Shown here: piece by piece, positions 16,167 through 24,864 of the stretch | How positions within the stretch are numbered: position 1 is the stretch's first letter | How the letters are laid out: every line of letters starts with the position of its first letter | Assembly: GCA_027487485.1 (NCBI GenBank) | Contig: JAIYDN010000050.1 | Location: 62,001 to 126,000, forward strand | From: Planctomycetaceae bacterium | Lineage (GTDB): Bacteria; Planctomycetota; Planctomycetia; Pirellulales; Pirellulaceae | Length of the DNA stretch: 64,000 nt | Direction of reading: 5' to 3' | The notes under the pieces: generated by a model | Seen by the model: only the letters and a program-made list of their open reading frames with translations | The model's database searches: none | What the model was told of the DNA's origin: nothing | Program-made: the position numbers and the translations under genes

Positions 16167-16750
16167 TGGATCAGGGTAATTCAACGGAAGTTAAGGTTCT
16201 GCACAGCTACGACGGCATCCAAGAATATGACAATCCACTGCCCAGTTGGTGGAAGTGGGTTTTTGTCATCACCATGGCCGTGGCGCCATTTTACTTGTTG
16301 TACTTCCACATTGGTGCCCCGGGACGATCCGTGGACGAAATGTACCAAGCAAGCCTGACGGAAAATACGAAGAAGCAATATGCGGAAATCGGTGACTTGG
16401 CGGCCGATCAAGCCACCATGATCAAGTACTTGAAAGATCCGAAATGGGTTGGCGTCGGCCAATCTATTTTCAAAGCCAATTGCGTCTCTTGTCACGGCTC
16501 GGACGGCGGCGGTAACGTCGGGCCCAATCTATGCGATGACAATTACAAGCATATCAAAGCCTTGCCGGACATCATTAAGGTTCTCAACGAAGGTGTTGGA
16601 GCGGGCGCGATGCCAGCCTGGGCTACCCGCTTTTCCCACAAGAACGACATTATTTTGGTTTCCGTTTACGTCGCAAGCTTGCGAGGTTCGAAACCTGCCT
16701 CCCCCAAAGCGCCCGATGGTAGCCCCATTGCTGCGTGGCCAATCGAGTAA
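16166..16750 (+). CDS. ccoP: cbb3 oxidase subunit III, single-heme CcoP
   Basis: Membrane-anchored c-type cytochrome of the oxidase. The N-terminal CcoP signature YDGIQEYDNPLPSWW precedes one membrane helix (about residues 30-50). Only one heme site is present, CVSCH at 106-110, with downstream AMPAW as the axial Met candidate. Classical CcoP/FixP has two CxxCH sites and about 290 residues; this one has 194 residues and one site, so one cytochrome domain is missing. There is no sign of a frameshift: the frame is clean and the terminus coherent. Start codon overlaps the ccoQ stop. Confidence 0.9.
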   Translation: MDQGNSTEVKVLHSYDGIQEYDNPLPSWWKWVFVITMAVAPFYLLYFHIGAPGRSVDEMYQASLTENTKKQYAEIGDLAADQATMIKYLKDPKWVGVGQSIFKANCVSCHGSDGGGNVGPNLCDDNYKHIKALPDIIKVLNEGVGAGAMPAWATRFSHKNDIILVSVYVASLRGSKPASPKAPDGSPIAAWPIE

Positions 16751-16765
16751 GGTATAGCTACAACT

Positions 16766-18274
16766 ATGAAAGACACGCTGCCAGTTGTTTCAAACGAAAA
16801 GAAGTCCTGCGGTCGCTGTCAAGCAAATGGTGGATGTTGCAAGGAACTGCAGGATCCACAATCGCCCAAGCATGAAAGCTCCATTCTTAACGCCCCCGAA
16901 CAAGTGTTGCCGACCTTGCGGCGCGATGGCAGCCGCAATTGGCTCAGTCCGTCGCTAGCCAAGGGATTTTATTGGCAACGTCGGCGATGGTTAGCCTACG
17001 GCTTGATCGCGTTCTTTGTGACCTTACCTCATTTGCGACTGAACGGCAAACCTTACGTTTTAATCGATATTGCAAGTCGCCAGTTTACTTTTCTTGGTTA
17101 CACGTTCTACCCAACCGATACTCCTCTGGTCGCTTGCTTGGCCTTGATGGCCTTCTTTTCGATCATGTTGGTGACAGCTCTCGCGGGACGCGTTTGGTGT
17201 GGCTGGGCGTGCCCCCAGACGGTTTATCTTGAGTTCCTATTTCGTCCTATCGATCGCTTTTTTGATGGCACGCTTGGCAAGGGTGGCAAATCTCGAAGTC
17301 AGTTAGGGGGCATCCGTTCGGTGGCAAAGTTTTTAGCCTACCTGGGCTGTTCCTTGTTTCTTGCCCACACCTTCCTAAGTTACTTCGTTGGAACCGACCG
17401 ATTAGCTCAGTGGATGCAATCGTCGCCAACTCAACACCCTGTCGCCTTTTTGGTCATGGGGGGAGCGACGATCGGGCTTCTATTCAATTTCATGTATTTT
17501 CGAGAGCAATTCTGCATGATTGCTTGTCCCTATGGACGCTTCCAGTCGGTCATGCTGGACCGCAAATCCGTTATCGTCACCTACGATATCCAACGCGGAG
17601 AACCACGAAAACGCGGCAAGCGAGACAACCAACTTACGCTAGATACGCTTGGGGTGAAAACAGGAGACTGCATTGAATGTGGGCGATGTACGGCCGTTTG
17701 TCCGACGGGCATCGACATTCGCGATGGCCTTCAGCTTGAATGCATTCACTGCACTCAGTGCATCGACGCTTGCGATGATATCATGGTCAAAATCGGAAAG
17801 CCCACGGGGTTGATTCGCTACTCGAGCCAAGATGCCATGGCGGGCGTTCCTTCCAAGTGGATCCGAGCGAGAACTCTGATTTATCCGACCATTATCGGTA
17901 TCGCTTTCTTGCTGTTCTTGTTCGTGTTGTCGTACAAGTTTGCTTTCGACGCGCGCGTTGTACGAATGCCAGGTGCACCGTTTACGGTCTTCCAAGATCA
18001 GCATGTGCAAAACAACTTCCGCATTCGTTTGGTGAACCGAAGCCAAACCGACCAACAGTACTCCATCAAAACCAAGGACGAAGCGGTTGTCGCTCGTTGG
18101 AGCAATGAAGCACCGCTGACGCTAAAACCAGGCGAATCAGTCCTGGTACCTGTGGATGTTCAGTTCCCGCTTCAAGTCACCAAGGGCTCAGGTCTTTACG
18201 ACACACGAATTGAAATTGCCGACACGGCAGGAGCCGCTCGCGATATCCAAGTTCGATTACTAGGCCCCCAGTAG
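16766..18274 (+). CDS. ccoG: cbb3 oxidase assembly protein CcoG (FixG/RdxA)
   Basis: A membrane iron-sulfur protein needed for cbb3 assembly, probably as a cupric reductase. After about 70 residues there are several membrane helices, then a bis-[4Fe-4S] ferredoxin region with C302, C305, C308, C312 (CIECGRCTAVCP) and C326, C329, C332, C336 (CIHCTQCIDAC). The C-terminal 110 residues form an Ig-like periplasmic domain. The NxxFxWCGWACPQ-like motif appears as VWCGWACPQTVY. An unusual extra cluster, CGRCQANGGCC at residues 15-25, lies before the first helix and may bind metal. It is 15 bp after ccoP. Confidence 0.93.
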   Translation: MKDTLPVVSNEKKSCGRCQANGGCCKELQDPQSPKHESSILNAPEQVLPTLRRDGSRNWLSPSLAKGFYWQRRRWLAYGLIAFFVTLPHLRLNGKPYVLIDIASRQFTFLGYTFYPTDTPLVACLALMAFFSIMLVTALAGRVWCGWACPQTVYLEFLFRPIDRFFDGTLGKGGKSRSQLGGIRSVAKFLAYLGCSLFLAHTFLSYFVGTDRLAQWMQSSPTQHPVAFLVMGGATIGLLFNFMYFREQFCMIACPYGRFQSVMLDRKSVIVTYDIQRGEPRKRGKRDNQLTLDTLGVKTGDCIECGRCTAVCPTGIDIRDGLQLECIHCTQCIDACDDIMVKIGKPTGLIRYSSQDAMAGVPSKWIRARTLIYPTIIGIAFLLFLFVLSYKFAFDARVVRMPGAPFTVFQDQHVQNNFRIRLVNRSQTDQQYSIKTKDEAVVARWSNEAPLTLKPGESVLVPVDVQFPLQVTKGSGLYDTRIEIADTAGAARDIQVRLLGPQ

Positions 18275-18290
18275 TGATCAAAGTGTACCC

Positions 18291-18800
18291 ATGAACACGA
18301 CGAATTCCGTAAAACAAGAACGCAAATCTAGACGCTTTTGGGTGCTCTTGATCGTTGGCTTTTTCTCTCTCGATATCGCAATTGCTGCCATCGCCATATC
18401 AATGGCGGCGGGGGACCCATCCTTTCGATCGATTCCTGGATTTGGCGAGCGAGCGGTGGCGTGGGATCAACGCCAATCGTTGAAGGAAGCTTGGAACAAG
18501 CAAGGTTGGGCGATCGAAATCGCTCGCGCTCAGCCAAGTAAGGATGTAGTCGAAATCGTCCTGAAAGACGCTGCCGGAAATCCCGTCTCGGGCTGCACAG
18601 GCTCGGTAACCCTGTTTCACTACACCCGAGTTGCCACGCAATGGACAGCACCGCTTGAGGAAACCCAACCTGGTCTTTACCTAGCGAAAGTTGACGTTTC
18701 CAAGCCAGGCATGTGGAATTTGGAGATCGACATGCTGACTGCGAATCAAGAAAAATGCTGGTTCGAAAAGTCGTTCGATTGGCAAGGAGATTCCGAGTGA
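18291..18800 (+). CDS. fixH: FixH/CcoH family protein
   Basis: Small membrane protein of cbb3 biogenesis, thought to act with CcoI in copper delivery. One N-terminal membrane helix (FWVLLIVGFFSLDIAIAAIA) precedes a soluble beta-rich domain with the FixH features DPSF, KEAWNKQGWAIE, GSVTLFHYTR, and a C-terminal PGLYLAKVDVSKPGMWNLEI. Its length of 169 residues is normal. It sits 16 bp after ccoG, and its stop overlaps the start of the SafE-like gene. Confidence 0.85.
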   Translation: MNTTNSVKQERKSRRFWVLLIVGFFSLDIAIAAIAISMAAGDPSFRSIPGFGERAVAWDQRQSLKEAWNKQGWAIEIARAQPSKDVVEIVLKDAAGNPVSGCTGSVTLFHYTRVATQWTAPLEETQPGLYLAKVDVSKPGMWNLEIDMLTANQEKCWFEKSFDWQGDSE

Positions 18801-19696
18801 ACGCATTGGAGTTGCTGGCCGCAACACTTTTCTCATCGCTGGTTGGATCTTTGCATTGCGTCGGCATGTGCAGTCCCTTTGCCATGCTGGCGATGGGCCA
18901 AACCAGTGGTGAACGCCCTGCCGTACAACGGGCGGTTCGTCTGTCCGCCTATCACTTGGGACGATTGTCCACCTACCTGTTGATGGGAATGCTTGTCGCC
19001 GCCTTCACCTTCACCTTTCAGTTAGCAGTCGGCGATTTCGCTCGATCGCATTGGATCGGATGGGGTGTCGGAATCATCTTGATTGTGATGGGAATGGTGC
19101 GATTGTTCGAATCGATTGGCAACGCAACGAAACCGGTGACCCATTCCGCTTGGGTGTTGAGTTGGACGCGATCCATCGTGTCGCTCCGCAAACGGTACGC
19201 GTCAGGACCTGCTTGGCTTTCGTCTTTCTTGTGGGGCTTCTCCAGCACGTTCTTGCCATGTGGCTGGCTATACATTTTTGTTTTAGCCTCCGCAGCAGCT
19301 CCTTCACCGACCATGACTGTTGCCATGATGGTTGCCTTTTGGGTGGGGACTTTGCCGCTGCTGACCGCCGCAGCTTGGAGCTGGAGCCTGGTGGGACCTC
19401 AGTGGCGGTTTCTGATTCAGCCACTTGCCGCGATATGCATAATAGCTTTTGGATTTTACACTTTGATGCACCGAAGTCAGATTGATCTAAGCTCCATCGC
19501 AACGACTCCCAGCAAGCCCTCGATCCAGCAGATTCGAGATGCGATGAATGCGGGGCTACCTTGCTGTGTGGGAACTCCGTCACGCGGTTCACTGATGCCG
19601 AGAGCACCGAGTGTTGTACCTGTTACTGCTGGGGCCGGTGTTGACCCGTACGGGACTGTTGGGTACCTGGGAGGCAATGATGCAGGAAACCCTTGA
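18797..19696 (+). CDS. SafE/TauE (UreH-like) membrane protein of the cco cluster
   Basis: A 299-residue membrane protein with about six helices. The start LLAATLFSSLVGSLHCVGMC and the SFLWGFSSTFLPCGWLYIF block, a Cys-containing repeat of the same motif, identify the UreH-like branch of the sulfite exporter TauE/SafE family, which is regularly found between fixH and ccoI and probably handles copper or another metal. I start at the GTG at 18797, which overlaps the fixH stop as GTGA; upstream frame sequence lies inside fixH. The last 15-20 bases overlap ccoI. Confidence 0.8.
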   Translation: MNALELLAATLFSSLVGSLHCVGMCSPFAMLAMGQTSGERPAVQRAVRLSAYHLGRLSTYLLMGMLVAAFTFTFQLAVGDFARSHWIGWGVGIILIVMGMVRLFESIGNATKPVTHSAWVLSWTRSIVSLRKRYASGPAWLSSFLWGFSSTFLPCGWLYIFVLASAAAPSPTMTVAMMVAFWVGTLPLLTAAAWSWSLVGPQWRFLIQPLAAICIIAFGFYTLMHRSQIDLSSIATTPSKPSIQQIRDAMNAGLPCCVGTPSRGSLMPRAPSVVPVTAGAGVDPYGTVGYLGGNDAGNP

Positions 19697-22193
19697 TAAC
19701 GAGAACGTAGCCAAGCTGGGACTTCGTCCTTGTGCGCATTGTGGGCAACCGACTTTTGCAGCCGACAATGAGTCTCGCGTATTCTGTTGCAACGGGTGCA
19801 TGGGCGCCTATGCAATGATTCATGAGCTTGGGCTAGAGGACTTCTATGCACTGCGGAGGGACGCGAAGCCTTCTTTGTCGGTAGCCAGAAACGACCGCAT
19901 TGCGATCTTGAACAATTTGGAAGCGGCTGGCGTAGCGATCCATCATTACCCCGATGGCTTATGCTCAGTTCGCCTTGCGATCGACGGAGTTCATTGCGGC
20001 GCCTGCACTTGGCTGATCGAACGAGTTCAACCTACCATTCACGGGCTCAAAAGTGCCCAGGTACGAATGAGCGATTCCACCATCGAACTCATCTACGACC
20101 CAAGCCAAACAAACCCAGCATCTGTTTCACATCGCTTATCTCGAATCGGTTATGCGCTTTCGCCTTGGATCGCGAACGAAGAGGATGAGCGAGGGTTTTT
20201 AGAGAAACAGCGTTGGCATTGGACAGGTATCGCGACCGCTGCGTTTCTTGCAGCCAACGCCATGTGGATCGGGGTCGCACTGTATGCCGGTGAGTCCACG
20301 GGCATGACTTCCACTCAAGCAACTTTTCTTCGTTGGATCGGGACATCCTTAGCCATCCTGGCAACGGTTTTTCCTGGGCGCATTTTTTTCCAAACCGCAT
20401 GGCAATCGATTCGAACCCGAACGCCTCACGTGGATGTCCCCATCGCGTTATCCTTGGTGATGGGGGCAGTAGGTTCGTTGGTTGGTACCATTTCTGGGCA
20501 GGGACACGTTTATTTTGATTCCCTTGCCTCACTGATACTGCTGCTTCGTGTTGGACGTTTTATCCAATTTCGGGCAACGTATCAGTCCAGTTTATCCGTA
20601 GCAAAGCTTCTGAGATTGAATTCCGTGGTCGCGAACCGGATCGAACCCGACGGTAGCTGGACAACTCTACCATCCAGTCGGCTGAAAGTGGGTGATCGAA
20701 TCTATATCCAACCAGGGGAGCCGATTCCCGCAGATGGTTTGGTCCGGGGAATGGCAGAAGATGACCAAACGCAACTGAGCTCCATCGACATGTCCTCGCT
20801 CAATGGCGAAAGCAAGCCGATGCCAGTCCGAGCCGGAGACGTCGTTCTCAACGGAACGACCAATCTCAGCAGCCCACTCACCGTTCAGGTGACTGCGGTC
20901 GGGGACGCAACTCGCATGGGCCGGTTAATGGAACTGGTAAGGGACGCAACGACCCATCGCACCCCATGGATTATGGCCGCGGATCGAGTTGGGCAATGGT
21001 TTGTCCTGGTCGTGATTGGTCTTGCTGTTTGCACTTGGCTCTTTTGGTTTACGGTGGCCGGAAGCAACACGGCAACTCAGCACACGATGGCACTGCTGAC
21101 AATCGCTTGCCCTTGTGCGCTTGCGTTGGCCGCACCGTTGGTCCTGACGGTATCGCTGGGTCGCGCTGCGAAGAGACAGATTTGGATTCGGGATGGGAAT
21201 TGTTTGGAGAAACTTGCAACACCCGGCAAAATGTGGCTCGATAAAACAGGGACCTTAACGCACGGTCGCATGACGGTACTCGAGTGGCATGGAGACCGCG
21301 AAAACTTGGCTCATGCAGCGCGATTGGAAAGTGCATTGCGGCATCCAGTGGCTTTAGCGATCGTTGACTTTGCCACGCGTCAGAACGCAGCAAATGCAAT
21401 CGGGCTTCCAACAGAAACTGCGGCAGAAACCAAGGTTGTTGATGTGCATGTAGCCATGGGACGAGGAATACGTGGCACCATTGCTGGGCATACCCTGTGC
21501 ATCGGCTCACAGAGATGGATACTAGAAAACGGTATCGAGGTTGCTGAACCATGGCGCGGCTTGGAATCCGAGATACTCTCTCGTGGCCGAAACAGCGTTT
21601 GGTTGGCAGTGGATGGTTCGGTAGTTGGAATGTTTGGTCTGGGCGATCCCCTCCGGGCAGACACCGTCTCCACCTTGCGTTCCATTTCAAAACGAGGATG
21701 GAAACTAGCTATCCTTTCTGGTGATCGGCAAGAAATGGTCGATCGCATGGCGAAGGAACTGCAATCGGAAGGAGTTCTCTTAGAAACCGCCCTAGGGGAG
21801 CAAACGCCTGAACAAAAAATGAAAGCCATAGTCGATTGCAAAGAGCAGACCACGGGGCCTTGTGTCATGGTGGGAGATGGCGTGAACGACGCGGCCGCAC
21901 TGGCAGTTGCCGATGTTGGAATCGCAATTCGAGGGGGCAGCGAGCAGTCGCTGCATGCTGCACCCATTTACCTTGCGAACCAAAGGTTATCGTCGGTCGT
22001 TGGCCTCTTAGACACATCGAAAAGCGTTGTGCTCGGAATCAAACGCTGCTTCATCGCTTCCTTGATTTACAATTCCATCACCATCACTTTGGCAATCACT
22101 GGCCTGATACACCCGCTGATTGCGGCAATATTGATGCCTATCAGCGGGCTCACGGTACTGGCAATGGCCATGATGGTGCGCAGCAAGTATTGA
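19677..22193 (+). CDS. ccoI: copper-translocating P-type ATPase CcoI (FixI)
   Basis: P1B-type ATPase exporting copper for insertion into cbb3 oxidase. Order of features: N-terminal Cys cluster CAHCG (19-23) and CCNGC (37-41); an HMA domain with CGAC at 107-110; membrane helices; the actuator region with SLNGESKPM; the ion-binding CPC at 478-480; phosphorylation D522 in DKTGTLT; HPVALAI; and GDGVNDAAAL. The extra zinc-ribbon-like Cys cluster is typical for CcoI/FixI. The start is one of the paired ATGs at 19677/19680, overlapping the SafE-like gene by about 20 bases; the open frame further upstream lies in that gene. Confidence 0.93.
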   Translation: MMQETLDNENVAKLGLRPCAHCGQPTFAADNESRVFCCNGCMGAYAMIHELGLEDFYALRRDAKPSLSVARNDRIAILNNLEAAGVAIHHYPDGLCSVRLAIDGVHCGACTWLIERVQPTIHGLKSAQVRMSDSTIELIYDPSQTNPASVSHRLSRIGYALSPWIANEEDERGFLEKQRWHWTGIATAAFLAANAMWIGVALYAGESTGMTSTQATFLRWIGTSLAILATVFPGRIFFQTAWQSIRTRTPHVDVPIALSLVMGAVGSLVGTISGQGHVYFDSLASLILLLRVGRFIQFRATYQSSLSVAKLLRLNSVVANRIEPDGSWTTLPSSRLKVGDRIYIQPGEPIPADGLVRGMAEDDQTQLSSIDMSSLNGESKPMPVRAGDVVLNGTTNLSSPLTVQVTAVGDATRMGRLMELVRDATTHRTPWIMAADRVGQWFVLVVIGLAVCTWLFWFTVAGSNTATQHTMALLTIACPCALALAAPLVLTVSLGRAAKRQIWIRDGNCLEKLATPGKMWLDKTGTLTHGRMTVLEWHGDRENLAHAARLESALRHPVALAIVDFATRQNAANAIGLPTETAAETKVVDVHVAMGRGIRGTIAGHTLCIGSQRWILENGIEVAEPWRGLESEILSRGRNSVWLAVDGSVVGMFGLGDPLRADTVSTLRSISKRGWKLAILSGDRQEMVDRMAKELQSEGVLLETALGEQTPEQKMKAIVDCKEQTTGPCVMVGDGVNDAAALAVADVGIAIRGGSEQSLHAAPIYLANQRLSSVVGLLDTSKSVVLGIKRCFIASLIYNSITITLAITGLIHPLIAAILMPISGLTVLAMAMMVRSKY

Positions 22194-22235
22194 AATAACA
22201 TCAACATTCACTTTCCCCAAGAAACTTGGCTCACC

Positions 22236-22382
22236 ATGAGTGTACTTTACGTAGCTTTGCCCGTCGCGTTGCTTCTCGGCGGATCTGCGCTCATTGCTTG
22301 TTTGCTGTGTATACGCAATGGTCAATACGACGACCTGGAAAGTCCTGCAATGCGAATGCTGAATGATGAGGTCAAAAAGTGA
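22236..22382 (+). CDS. ccoS: cbb3 oxidase maturation protein CcoS
   Basis: A 48-residue membrane peptide beginning MSVLYVALPVALLLGGSALI and continuing with CxRNGQYDDLESPAMRM. The Gly-Gln-Tyr-Asp-Asp-Leu-Glu-x-Pro motif after a single helix is diagnostic of CcoS, required for insertion of heme b and CuB. It sits in its standard place right after ccoI. The stop TGA overlaps the GTG start of the next gene by four bases. Confidence 0.92.
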   Translation: MSVLYVALPVALLLGGSALIACLLCIRNGQYDDLESPAMRMLNDEVKK

Positions 22383-23725
22383 CTGCACCATTCTCTCACG
22401 CTCTTGGTTTCTTGGCCCGCACACTGGCTTGTGTGCTGTGGTTCGCAGGCTGGGTAAATACGGCTTGGTCCGAGGATGAATTTGAGAATGCACCGATATC
22501 TTATTACGATTCCCAGTCCTATGACCCTGTTGCCAAGCTGCTTCAGCAGATGAACTCGGGCGAAAAGGTGTTGGTCGCCGATTCCAAAGGAGACTATCTT
22601 CCGTCGGTTTTGCAAGCGTTAGACATCCCTGTCTCGTCGCAATGCTTGGTCTTTTCCAAAACCAGCTTGCAACTTTCGCATATTGGACCAAGCACTCCGC
22701 GAGCAATTTACTTCAATGATTCGGTTTACTTGGGAGTTGTCCAGGGCAGCAACGTCGTGGAACTAACAGCCATCGATTCTCTGTTGGGATGCGTGTTTTA
22801 CACCTTGGAGCGCGAGCGAGAAACGTTCCAAATCATACGCGACCGAGGCCAATGCCTGTCGTGTCATGCGACTTCGCGTACGGAACGGGTGCCAGGCGTT
22901 TTAGTGCGTTCCATTTACTCGGACAAATCAGGTCGGCCTCGTTCGGGCTCGACTTCCTACGTCACGGATTACCGAAGTCCTTTTCAACAACGCTGGGGAG
23001 GCTGGTATGTCACGGGGACACACGGCAATATGACGCATTTGGGCAATGCATTTGCCCTCGATCGCCAAGACCCTCAAAAAGTGGATACAGAATTCAGTCT
23101 CAATTCGGAAAAGCTACCCGCAAATGTTCAAAGCGATGCTTACTTGCAAGAGTCCAGCGACATCGTCGCCTTGATGGTGCTGGAGCATCAGACTCGATTG
23201 CATAATCTGATCACTCGGGCCAATTACGAAACTCGCCAAGCCATCTACCTTGATCAAGCCATGAACGAGGCGCTTGGCCGCGACAAGACTTTTCGCACGG
23301 AGTCCACAGGGCGTCGGATCGCGAGCGTCGGCGAGGCGCTCGTAGCAGGGTTGCTGTTTGCAGACGAGTTTGCTTTAGAATCCGAAGTGAAAGGTACTTC
23401 TACCTTCACCCAGGAATTTAGCCAGCGCGGACCGATCGACTCCCAAGGTCGCTCTTTTTACCAGCTCGACCTGAAGAAGCGCCTGATGCGATACCCTTGC
23501 AGCTACTTGATTTTGTCGTCGCATTTCGATGGATTGCCAGAAGCAGTCATGGTCTACATCCAAAACCGAATGCATGGGATTTTGACGGCGAACGGCGAGC
23601 TCCCAAAAGGGGTCCGAATTGAACCGGACGAGCGAACGATCATTCGTGAAATGCTGGACGAAATGAAGCCCGGTTGGTTATTACCCCTCGATCACGAGAA
23701 TCACCATGTTGAACCAAGAAAATGA
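22379..23725 (+). CDS. exported monoheme protein of unknown function in the cbb3 operon
   Basis: A 448-residue secreted protein with one c-heme site. The signal peptide runs to about residue 30 (AWSEDE). CLSCH is at 159-163, followed by an unusual conserved-looking block: VPGVLVRSIYSDKSGRP, then WGGWYVTGTHGNMTHLGN. The rest is soluble and helical, with LEHQTRLHNLITRANYE. I recall similar unannotated proteins in planctomycetes but cannot name a family. GTG start overlapping ccoS (GTGA), and the 3' end overlaps the FixL-like kinase by about 20 bases, so it is translationally coupled in an oxygen-respiration operon; a periplasmic electron-transfer or redox-sensing role is possible but unproven. 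Confidence 0.75.
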   Translation: MTAPFSHALGFLARTLACVLWFAGWVNTAWSEDEFENAPISYYDSQSYDPVAKLLQQMNSGEKVLVADSKGDYLPSVLQALDIPVSSQCLVFSKTSLQLSHIGPSTPRAIYFNDSVYLGVVQGSNVVELTAIDSLLGCVFYTLERERETFQIIRDRGQCLSCHATSRTERVPGVLVRSIYSDKSGRPRSGSTSYVTDYRSPFQQRWGGWYVTGTHGNMTHLGNAFALDRQDPQKVDTEFSLNSEKLPANVQSDAYLQESSDIVALMVLEHQTRLHNLITRANYETRQAIYLDQAMNEALGRDKTFRTESTGRRIASVGEALVAGLLFADEFALESEVKGTSTFTQEFSQRGPIDSQGRSFYQLDLKKRLMRYPCSYLILSSHFDGLPEAVMVYIQNRMHGILTANGELPKGVRIEPDERTIIREMLDEMKPGWLLPLDHENHHVEPRK

Positions 23726-24848
23726 GTTTGACGACCATTCGCGGGGACTTCAAGATTCAGCTATTTTGGCTGCGATCTTGGATACGGCTGTCGATGCGAT
23801 TGTGACCATCAACTCCCAAGGGGTGGTGCTGCACGTGAATCATGCATTTCAAAAAATGTTCGGCTTTCTTCCCGCGGAAGTGATCGGCCAAAACGTTTCG
23901 ATGCTGATGCCCGAGCCAGATCGATCCGCACACGATGGTTACCTTCATCGATACCATTCCACGCGAGAGGCAAGCATTATCGGAATCGGTCGCCAAGTGA
24001 TGGGCAAACGTAAAAACGGTTCGATGATTCCTGTGGATCTTGCGGTTAGCGAAGTCAAAATCGGAGCCCAAGTTCTATACACGGGCATCCTTCGTGACAT
24101 GACCGAACGCCGACAAGTCGAAGATGACTTACGCCAGGCCCAGATGCAGCTGATTCAAAGCGAGCGACTAGCTGCGATTGGCCAAATGATGACTGGCATC
24201 GCTCACGAAAGCCGAAACGCCTTGCAAAGATCCCGAGCGTGCTTGGACATGTTGGACCTGGATTTAGAATCAGCTCCAGAACAACAAGATTTGGTGCGGC
24301 GTTCCCGATCGGCACTGGTAGAACTGCAGACTCTACACGAAGAAGTTCGAAACTACGCGGCGCCCATTCAGCTGGATCGGTCATATCAAAGCATCTACAA
24401 ATTGTGCTTGGAAGCTTGGAACCACTTGGAGCCGATTTGGCGAGAAACGAACGTCAAAATCGCAATGCATTTTGAGTCGGTCGCCGAGGTCTTTTGCGAT
24501 CCAAATCGACTGGTTCAAGTATTCAGAAACATCTTCGAAAACTCGCTCGCCGTGGCACCTAATGACAGCCAAATCGTGGTGGCTACCAGACAGGTGCAAA
24601 GAACGTCAGGACTGTATGTTCAAGTGAACGTCACCGACCAAGGGCCAGGACTTAATGAAGAACAATGCACTCACATCTTTGACCCGTTTTATACGACAAA
24701 GACCAAAGGAACAGGCTTGGGGATGGCAATATGCCAGCGCATCATCACTGCCCACCACGGCACGATCGCGGTTGGGAATTCGGATAGAAGTGACTTAGTT
24801 CCAACCGGGGCTACGATTACGATTGAACTTCCCAGCAAAACTGCCTAA
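23706..24848 (+). CDS. FixL-like heme-PAS sensor histidine kinase with NtrB-type H-box
   Basis: Candidate oxygen sensor. Residues about 18-135 form one PAS domain closely resembling the FixL heme domain: GQNVSMLMPEPDRSAHDGYL and SIIGIGRQVMGKRKNGSMIP. The residue matching the heme ligand His200 of Bradyrhizobium FixL is H76 and the distal Arg220 is R96; the position matching His214 is S90. The kinase core follows: phospho-His H167 in GIAHESRNALQ, an N box (VFRNIFENSL) and G boxes (DQGPGL, GTGLGMAI). The H-box His-Glu-x-Arg-Asn form is that of NtrB-type kinases, unlike HELNQPL of FixL. No membrane segments, so cytoplasmic. Last gene of the cbb3 operon. Confidence 0.88.
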   Translation: MLNQENEFDDHSRGLQDSAILAAILDTAVDAIVTINSQGVVLHVNHAFQKMFGFLPAEVIGQNVSMLMPEPDRSAHDGYLHRYHSTREASIIGIGRQVMGKRKNGSMIPVDLAVSEVKIGAQVLYTGILRDMTERRQVEDDLRQAQMQLIQSERLAAIGQMMTGIAHESRNALQRSRACLDMLDLDLESAPEQQDLVRRSRSALVELQTLHEEVRNYAAPIQLDRSYQSIYKLCLEAWNHLEPIWRETNVKIAMHFESVAEVFCDPNRLVQVFRNIFENSLAVAPNDSQIVVATRQVQRTSGLYVQVNVTDQGPGLNEEQCTHIFDPFYTTKTKGTGLGMAICQRIITAHHGTIAVGNSDRSDLVPTGATITIELPSKTA

Positions 24849-24864
24849 GCGGGCACCGTTTCCC

